DNA from: Branchinecta lynchi
Lineage: Eukaryota > Arthropoda > Branchiopoda > Anostraca > Branchinectidae
DNA length: 64,000 nt
Direction of reading: 5' to 3'
NCBI GenBank assembly: GCA_023053575.1
Contig: JAKZAP010000017.1
Span: 317,501 to 381,500 of the forward strand
Shown: positions 55,996 to 64,000 of the stretch, in pieces
Numbering within the stretch: the stretch's first letter is position 1
Layout: each line of letters opens with the position of its first letter
Notes under the pieces: generated by a model
Told to the model about the DNA's origin: nothing
The model's database searches: none
What the model saw: the letters and a program-made list of their open reading frames with translations, nothing else
Made by a program: the position numbers and the translations under genes

Positions 55996-58900
55996 TAAAA
56001 CTAAAAAAACGGTGACATTATTTTGTGTATATATTCAAGCGGTGGGTTACGGATAAATAGCAAAATGTTAAAAGACTCTGGCTAAGACTCGGGAATCTAA
56101 GATTCGATTGTAATAGATTCCCGATGCCCTGTCTGATGCAAACGAGCTAGGAGATACGCGGAACATAAAACTTCGTTACCTCTACAAACAGCTATATCAC
56201 AGTAAAGCCCCGGAGAAGAAGTTTCGGAACTAAGAGCCGATTGGTTACTATTATGTCGTGAAATGTGAGGTGCTGCAGAGCGCCTGCTGCACTTTTTCCT
56301 CTGGTAAGCGCAGCGGCGAAAAGGGAAGCTCAGCAAGTTTTGTCGGGGTATCCATAGTCGCTGCATGTCCCTAGTCTATTTGCTTATTTGTTCTTGTTAT
56401 TATTCAAGTTCCTTTGCCATGTACTTTCAAATCGCAGCACTAAATCATCCCAGTGTTGCACAGAGACCCGATCCGAACTGGGGGCTTAAACGGGGGTGAT
56501 CTGGACATTACAAATGCGAGAATTCTTTCAAATTAACTAAGTACCAAAAACGAGCTTGATTGTCAGACCACCTAAACTTTAAGCAGACTGCCAAAACAAT
56601 CAGCGATTGTGATAGAGTCAGGATCCAAATCACGCGCACCAAGTGCATAGTACCAACTAGCATGTACGCGAGCGCTCAAACGTGGAGTGTGAAAGTATCA
56701 ACGTTTACCATATCTTATAGATGAACGAGAACTATGATATATCATATTCCCTATACAAAACTAACCTAATTTGATTTATCCCGCTAAAGGGAAGGTGACG
56801 ACGAAGTTTGTCAGGCAGTTTGACGTTCACAAACCACATTCACAGATCCAAAGATCATCCTGCAAGCAGTTTCAATTGTCTCCTGCAAACGCACCTTTCC
56901 AATTAGCAAGGTAGCACCAAGTGCAATAAACGTAGTCTTTCAGCCAGATAGCCAAATAAAGACAGCTTCTTAAATTTCGAATTTCATCCCAGGTTTTCAT
57001 GTCACTTGGTTACAAGGGCCAATAATTCGGCTAGGCCTACAATTGGATAGTCGCATGTCCAAATCGCGAAAAACAAAAACATCGACCGTCAAAACAATGA
57101 AAGCCAGTCCCGGGACAGGGTTAGGGCAACGGAATGGACCTAACATGCACTTGAATTAATGAATAAACCCATGGATCTGACGGATATTTTTACGAGGTCA
57201 GTTCCCATCCAGAGATTTGCACGGTCTGAATTGTATCTAGCCGGGAGCACTTTTAGTATAATAACTTCATCTTTCCTTTTCCTTCCTTTAATAATAATAC
57301 TCGTACAAGACGGTAATGGCGGTGTACCAAAAATATACATAATTGGGAAAACATAGCACGTACAAGAAAACTACTCAAGCACGAATAATCCCATGAAACC
57401 ATGTTCAAGCTCAACTTCATTTCAAAGGACTTCGTCGTTCCTTCCTGTGCAGGTAGCACTTCACTTCGAGAAGTCGTGCGTTTTGCTGACTTACGTAGTC
57501 TAAAACCAGTGCATCCCTGTTTCATGGCACTTTCGTCTGAAAGCACTATTGCTATCTTGAAAAACTTACTTAGAAAGTTGCATACTAATGCAGAGGCACG
57601 GTTCGGGGGAGGGGCAAGGGGGTATGGCCCCACTAGGTTTCGGAAGGGAACACGATCAGGGCCATATCTGCCCCCCCCCCTTCCCACCCTCAGGAACATA
57701 CAGAAATAATCATTTTTATGTGCTTTAATCTGTGATCTATGTCTTTTTTTTGTATGTCTTGGTCCGACCCACGTGCATACCTCCCCCTCCCCAGTCCTGA
57801 TTCGGAAACAACTTTAAATTCACCCCAAATAGTATTCACTTAGGACTAAGGTTTCCTGAGATGACGTTCTCTGAACTAGTGACTTTGCTTAACCTTGATA
57901 GTCCCTTAGTCCACTACAGTGAAAATACCGACTAACGTTTCCACGAACATGAAGTTTTAAACGACTCGAACTTTTAATGAGTCGAACTAAAAGTTTCATA
58001 TATTCATAAGTCCCGTGTCTAACGACATTGGAAAATCGCCCTGCTTTCGTCAGGCGTGGTTAATGCATGTTGCGGTCTTTTCCGGTCGCAGTACTGACTT
58101 TCTTGTTGACCGTCGCGGTCTTTTTCTTCTCACTGTCTCCGCATGTCGGTGTTTTTGTTCTCGCGGTCTGGACGGGATACATCTATAACCAACAATCTCT
58201 ACAAAAGGTCAAATTAAAAATATTATATAGACCACAAACCGCAGTCCACACCGGGCAAACAAACGGCAAGAGTGACGGCGGATCAACAAGCTGCAGAATT
58301 CTAGAAACAGCATAAAACACTTGCATAAATCTCAACTTTCCCCACAGGAACGTCATTAATTACTTGCTAAAACAAGCAGTGGGTCTGAAACGACAATGAC
58401 AAATCAAACACGGGATATTACCAGATTTAGCAGAGCAACCCCGACCCTCGTAAAGCTCATTCACGCTAGAAAAGCATGTAACTGTTCCAAGAACAGAAAG
58501 AATCTTGTTTTTTATGGAGCAATACTTTTCTATCAAATGCTCTGCTTCGATTGAGTTACCTGGCTTTTATAGGGAAACTAAAGGACCAACATAAAAGAAA
58601 CTCTTGGAGTTAAACTGCATGTTTATGTTCTTAAAGGAAGGATCTCCAGCAGTGGAACTTTAGTCTGGACCAATCGTTTCGAACTTCAGATGCATCCAAC
58701 TTCATCGGCGAAAAAAAGAAAACACGAAAATGTTTAAAGGTTATAATCATAGGAGTCTCTTTACATCTATAATAGTAATAATAATATATTGCAAAAATGG
58801 GGAAAGAAACATTCCATCGATTTCTTTCTTGAATTTGAATTCTTTCTTGAATTCTAGTCCTTGAATAGCACCCACCTGGTCGCTGGACGGTGCGATTCAA

Positions 58901-59059
58901 GTCATTTAAGGTAAAATCCAACCCACCCCATCAATATGCTACCCTAAGTCCGCGAATCCCTTTAATCATTCCAACCAAACTTGAACTAGCTTAGTCTTAG
59001 GTTAGAGCCCCCTTGAGAAACTAGCCGACATGGTTTTCGGAATTATGGATCTAACGATA
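55996..59059. other. Unassigned
   Basis: No exon recognised with confidence. A C-tract (57671-57681) and a TAATAGTAATAATAATATAT tract (about 58770-58790) are present. The frame 58067-58315 begins with a hydrophobic segment but nothing supports it as a gene. Confidence 0.35.
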
Positions 59060-59850
59060 GAGTGCAAGGCGATTGAACAATTTCCAGTGCCCCATCCGTA
59101 CTATTCCGATAGAGTTTTGGGTCAGACTTGCAATGGAACATCTAGGACACGTGCTCTTGTCAATCACTAAGTTTGATCCAGATTGGAAAACTCGTCCTGT
59201 GTTCCAGAGGATTCAGGATTCCCCCTCCCCTCTCCCTCTTGGATGGTCGGATCCTGAGGTGACAATTCCCCAGTTCAACCTGGTCAGCTCCATAATGCCG
59301 GATAAGTTTCATCGTCCTACGCCAACTGGAAGTACCCTAACCCGCGAGCCACACTGTTTTAGCTACTCAGCTCCAACTTTCCCACAGGTCATGGACCCGG
59401 TTCGGGTCTATAAATTTAATAGTACATCAAAAGCTTATGCTCGTTCTTCCCGACGAATCCCGTCCCCATTCCTTGACTCTAAGAAGCTTCCCACGAGATT
59501 TCTATACCCGCTCCAACTCCCCCCACAGTTTTCCGACCCAATTCAGACCTGAAACTGAACATCTGGGACATGTGCTCTGGTCAATAATCATGTTTCATCC
59601 CGATCGGATAATTCGTTTGAAAGTTAAGCATCCCAAAATATTCTAGATTTACCCTCCCTAACCTCCCCCAGGATGATCAGATAAGGTACGTGGCAATTTC
59701 CAAGTCACTTTCCCTAATAGCCAACGCTTCACAACTTTCATCGTCGCTAGAAGTACCCTAACTCTCGTGCCACAAGATTTCCGGCATCCTCCCTCCTACT
59801 CCCCCCACAGTGCCCGGATCCAGTCCCATTCAGTAAATGTTCAATCTAGG
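59060..59850 (+). mobile_element. Family B interior, degenerate, without ends
   Basis: Repeated AAGTTTCATCGTCCTA-like and GTTTCATCCCGATCGGAT motifs with CCCTCC tracts about 100-150 bp apart. Neither terminal structure is present. Confidence 0.65.
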
Positions 59851-60007
59851 GCGACGGAAAAGCGACCGAGTGCCATATTAAAGAGAAAAGTTTTAAGACA
59901 TCCCAAATTACTTAGAAGGCGATCTCAAAATACGCTATTTTCTGCTTCCAACTAACTATGAGTTTTATTTAACTTTTTCTTTCATCACAGTATCACCGTG
60001 TTATGAA

Positions 60008-60590
60008 ACAAGACCAAAGGTGTCGATGGAATCCCAAAAATCTAATATATAATGTAGACAAATAAATAATTTAATTGTAATATTAGGAACAGATCAAAGT
60101 TGTTGGTTTTCACCATCGTGTTCAGCATGTCTTCTTACCCCTAAATCAAACATCCAATCAACTTACAAATAAAACTTTTACTTTTCACAAACTTTTAGAT
60201 TTTTGCCGGATTCCGGGCCAACTACTTGTCTGATGACAAAATGGTTTTCACCATCGTGTTCAGCATGTCTTGTTACCCCATAAACAACTAAACGATTATC
60301 TGTTTAAAAATATTTAATTTGCCCCTTAATTTAAACCCCCTCCCCCACCCCTAAATGTAGGGCTACAGTGCCCATCTACGAACTCGACCTTACTCTTGAC
60401 CCATAGAATCCTCACACTAAGTTTCACCAAAATATCTCATTCCTTTCGGGAGTTATAGTGCGCACAGACGGACGGACGGACGGACAGACGGACGGACGGA
60501 CGGACGGACGGACGGACGGACAGACGGACGGACGGACAACTTTTGCGATGTCATAGGTATCCCGCCACTTACGTTTTGGGATCCCAAAAA
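60008..60590 (+). mobile_element. Family A element, internally shortened
   Basis: Starts ACAAGACCAAAGGTGTCGAT and ends CGTTTTGGGATCCCAAAAA. The array has lost most units (583 bp instead of about 1050), while the 3' microsatellite is the longest seen, GACG/GACA at about 60466-60536. Confidence 0.85.
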
Positions 60591-60874
60591 CCGCGAGAAC
60601 AAAACCAATACTCAGTCTCTATATCCCTTGCCCATCGCATTAGCAGTTAGGTCGGGATTTCGAAATCCCCTCATGAGCAGTAAAAATTGTCTCTGAATAA
60701 GTCGCAACGGAGTATTTTGTATTTCTACATACGAACTTGAAAACAATACTCTTGGCACCACAGCTGCCCCCAGCGATCGCCGTGATTGACCGACACAGAT
60801 TTGAGTTGTTGGGTTGAGTCATTTGTGAGACGTTTTCTCGTTCTTCCTGAGGATCACTGGCGTGTTGTGGACTT

Positions 60875-61195
60875 ACTCATATAGAGCGCGTTCCACCCTA
60901 CTTACCGTAGTTACTACGCATGTCGTCACGAATTCTGGATTTTTGCCGTCAAGGCTGGAACGATTTTTCGATTTTCCAGCAGGATTTCACGCCAGGGGTG
61001 AATCCGACCAATCACGTTACAGAGATGCGTAGTTACTACGCTTACTACGCTCCCGAGCATGGTAAGCAAATATTAACTATTAGTTACTATTCCGACAAGG
61101 TTGGAACGGTCAGCGTAGTAACTTTTCGTGAGGATGGAACGGAAATAGTAACTAATAGTAACTTTTGTTAGAAGGGTGGAACACGCTCATAGAGT
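60875..61195. mobile_element. About 320-bp element with GCGTTCCACCCT inverted ends
   Basis: CATATAGAGCGCGTTCCACC at the left (about 60879-60898) and GGTGGAACACGCTCATAGAG at the right (61176-61195) are inverted. Inside, GTAGTTACTACGC palindromes recur (60908, 61029, 61042). The 83-codon frame 60920-61171 lies wholly within the element and shows no known domain. Confidence 0.7.
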
Positions 61196-62577
61196 ACTTA
61201 CGCCTGCTAAAACTTTGGATGTCTTCTTTTTACAATTTGGACTTCAAAATGCACCATCGTTCCCTGCAAACTGTAAGAAAGGGCCTACAGAAAAGCGGCT
61301 CGCGGGACCAACCGTTGTCTATGACTATTTTCCCTCTCAAGTCATCTCTACGAATCAAGGTAATGGTGTAAAAGTAACATAAAATCCCTCGGCGTCCCAG
61401 TTATGCCAAGATAACGTGGTGACATTGCAAGGTAAAAACTCGAGCGGAAGCGCAGCATGCAGAGGAGGCCATTTTTCTTTGTATGAGTAGTAAAACGAAC
61501 CCGAGAAAACGATGACAGAGACAGATACAGAAGATCCGGGCGCCGCATTTCTTCAGAACCAGACAGTTTTTCTTGACGCTCGAGTCAAAGAATGCCACTT
61601 GACGAACAAGACATCACATGAATGAAGAACTTTATTTCAGCGTATGCCAGATTTAATCTACAGCAAAGACAACCACAAAAAAAAAAAACTAAGGTTTGGC
61701 CAGGGGTGACCGGTAAGTGATTTTCAAAGATGGTAGGTCGCGGAAACACCACTTGCAAATATACGAATAAGGTAAACAGACACTTTACCTTTTGATAAAT
61801 TTCCGGGAACGTCTGACAATTTTGGGAGACCCTTAAAGCTTAACTGAAAAGCCAACTTATTTGTGGGTCATCTAATTGGATACACTGAATTATTTGGATT
61901 CTAAAAAGGGATTTTTTTATTTTCCACAATCTACTCTAGTTATGACGGTCAGAATATCTGCGTCCGTCCCCACAATGAAAATTCTACTATGACGCAGGAA
62001 ATTTCAATTTCAACACAAGCGCGGCTTTTCAGTGGTCAGCGGTGAAATTGGTGAAGATTGCTTAGTGCCTGAACAAAAAGATCATAAATCTTTCTCGTAA
62101 GGCATACAACAAAAATATAAGCGCATAGAGGTACCACAAATCACACGAAATTTCCACTATTGGAAAACCTTTATTCATGAACGCATTTTCATAGGGACGT
62201 CAGGCCAATTTTAGTGATAACCAGTGGTAACCAGATTGTCATATTCCAGCCGTTTTCGGTTAAACTTTAAGTACTGATAGTAGACATTACCGGGAGGCGA
62301 AACAAACGGCAAACATTATTCTAGGAAACCTTCAGATCAGCCAACTCATTAATCTACCTCGACAATGGGAAATGCTTTGAAGACCATACATTTGACAACA
62401 ATCAGTTTTGAGCAGAAATAGTTCCACTTTGCTACTGATATTCGAGAAATTCGGTAGCGCCAGGCTCCCATGCATGCAAAGACTAGCAATCTGGTAGGCT
62501 AAACGCAAATAATGCGACCTTATTTATTAGTTTCGGCCCCTTAGCTGCTTAAAGTCCAAGCTACTTTCCTAATTTTG
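61196..62577. other. Unassigned
   Basis: No repeat family recognised. A frame at 61200-61350 ending VVYDYFPSQVISTNQ just before AAG|GTAATG could be an exon end, but I do not recognise the protein. A-tract at about 61677-61688. Confidence 0.35.
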
Positions 62578-64000
62578 TATGGCACTTGGCCATCGCCATA
62601 TAGCGATCGCAATTTCTGTCCGTCGGTCCGGGTCTGCTAGTTCGGGCGCTTCCACATAAGCTAGAACGATGAAACTTGGCACACATGGAACCGAACAGAT
62701 TAACTTAGGAAAAGTCACTTCCCTGCTGTGACCATCCTAAGGTGAGTGGTGGGAGGAGGAATCGAGAAACTTCAAGTATGTATAACTTTCGAACGGGTGA
62801 TTCGAACTTGAAAGTTGATATTTGGAAAGATCTCATGTCTGCTCATGTCTAAGAGTTTAATTCCGGACCAGATCCGGTGCTTTTGGGGGGAGTTCGAGGG
62901 GGGACTTGGACTGGAGGGATCGGGATGGAACTTGGTTGGAAGAAAAAGCAAAAGTCCTAGATATATCCCTGACATAACCGGATGGGATTCGGGCACTATT
63001 GGGAGAGCTGGAGGGAGGTCCGGAATTCAGGCGATCCCGCGAGTTCGGTATTTCCTGATAGACTAGGACGATGAAACTTGGCAGGCATATCAGGGACCCA
63101 AACAGACTGACGTGAGAATAGTCGTTTCTCCGATCCGACCATCGCGAGGGAGTGGAGGAATGGGGAATCCGGAAACCTAGTTACATGAAAAAACTTTTTA
63201 ACGGATGATCGGCACTGAATGAAACTTGGCAAGTGGAAAGAGCTATCATCTCAGGTGTTCCATTTCAATACTGAACCGAATCCGATACTTGTGTTGGGGG
63301 GGGTGGAGGGGGGCAGCGTAAATCTTGTGAAACGCTCAGAGTCGAGGGATTGGGATGGAATTTCATAGGGAGAACAAGTGTCACCCCCATGGATACGTTC
63401 TTGAAAGAACCAGATCCTATAGGAGCTCATGTAAGGGGGTTGCAGCCAGTTGGAGGGGGGTTCCCGGAATTCCGGTGATCCCGACCAAATAGACTTAAGG
63501 GTCTGACAAAACGCCCTAGGAAAACTTCCGTTCGCCTGGATATGACAATTTTGGGGGGTTGAGGGATGAGTAATGCAAAAATTACCAAATTCCGTAGGTT
63601 GCGAACTGGTGGTCCGACTCGACTGAAACTTTATGGGCGATATGAACTGATGACCAAGGTATGAAAAACCCGAACCAAACGAATGTACAGAATGGGGTTT
63701 AAGTTGGACAGAGTCGAGTTTATGCGGCCTAGATCGTAACTTTGCGTCAGAACCGGGTCCTGCCACGGTAGGAGGAGGTGGAGCGGGAAACGGAAATTGG
63801 CAGATATGCTTCGATTAGAGTCAAACTTAATGATGGATAAGAGCACCAGGTGTCAGAGATGCAACGTTTACGTGTCCAATTCGTACTCGGATAGGAGTCC
63901 CGGAAATCTTGTGGCTCGCATAGTGGTCAAACGAGTGGAGCAATTTTAATGAAACCCGAAAGTAGAAAGTTCACATGCCGTAGAAGACATATTTAAGGAT
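62578..64000 (-). mobile_element. Family B element, 3' end in window, truncated at the right edge
   Basis: Begins (3' end, minus strand) with TATGGCACTTGGCCATCGCC and ATATAGCGATCGCAATTTCT; the terminal hairpin is damaged. GATGAAACTTGGCA (reverse of TGCCAAGTTTCATC) recurs near 62669, 63072 and 63221, and variants near 62931 and 63357. The 5' end lies beyond 64000. Confidence 0.85.

Noticed and set aside
58067..58315. Small protein with hydrophobic N-terminus
   Set aside because: A Leu/Val/Phe-rich start can arise from a T-rich stretch; there is no conserved neighbour or family motif.
60440..60540. Tetranucleotide array as a CRISPR-like repeat
   Set aside because: It is a simple GACG/GACA microsatellite belonging to the 3' end of family A, without spacers, in an animal genome.
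60920..61171. 83-aa open frame as a gene
   Set aside because: It lies entirely within a small inverted-repeat element and shows no recognised domain; kept only as a finding.
61200..61372. Possible exon ending VVYDYFPSQVISTNQ before a GTAATG donor
   Set aside because: The VVYDYF string loosely recalls macroglobulin-type receptor domains, but the rest does not match, no acceptor is clear and no partner exon is nearby.

Overview
This is animal (probably arthropod, possibly crustacean) genomic DNA that is gene-poor and packed with transposable elements. The animal assignment rests on a spliced three-exon gene with GT-AG introns that encodes a neuronal calcium sensor (four EF-hands, 188 aa, N-myristoylation start), and on a separate first exon of a second calcium sensor that nearly matches the N-terminus of insect Neurocalcin as I remember it. 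The two genes lie head to tail on the minus strand, as the related Drosophila genes Nca and CG7646 do if my memory is right. No bacterial-style operons, rRNA or CRISPR arrays are visible.

Layout: 1-6 kb holds a decayed LINE reverse transcriptase, a LINE 3' tail and a large inverted duplication. 7-15 kb is a nest of repeats: a family A element is interrupted by a family B element and by a 2.3 kb element E with 13-bp terminal inverted repeats and a perfect 8-bp target duplication, followed by two more A copies, one interrupted by a Penelope-like fragment carrying damaged hammerhead-ribozyme cores. 15-23 kb has B, A and D tandem-repeat elements. 23.9 kb carries the Neurocalcin first exon. 24-29 kb holds LINE 3' fragments and a tRNA-Thr-headed SINE-like inverted pair. 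30-39 kb holds a hAT-like element interrupted by B, another B, a foldback interrupted by A, and another A. 39.97-43.59 kb is the complete calcium-sensor gene. 44-49 kb is largely unassigned. 50-54 kb is a 4.2 kb element with 0.7 kb inverted arms around a dead RTE-like LINE. 54-64 kb is A, B and D remnants plus a small inverted-repeat element.

Three repeat families dominate. A (about 1.05 kb, bounded by GGGATCCC palindromes), B (1.2-2.9 kb, bounded by ATATGGCACTTG and a 3' hairpin) and D all consist of minisatellite units of about 134-147 bp, and A and B carry GACG/GACA microsatellite near the 3' end. This layout resembles non-autonomous Helentron-type elements (HINE/DINE-1-like), but no Rep/helicase gene is present, so the class is inference. 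No clearly new protein-coding system is visible; the novelty here is in repeat structure and nesting.
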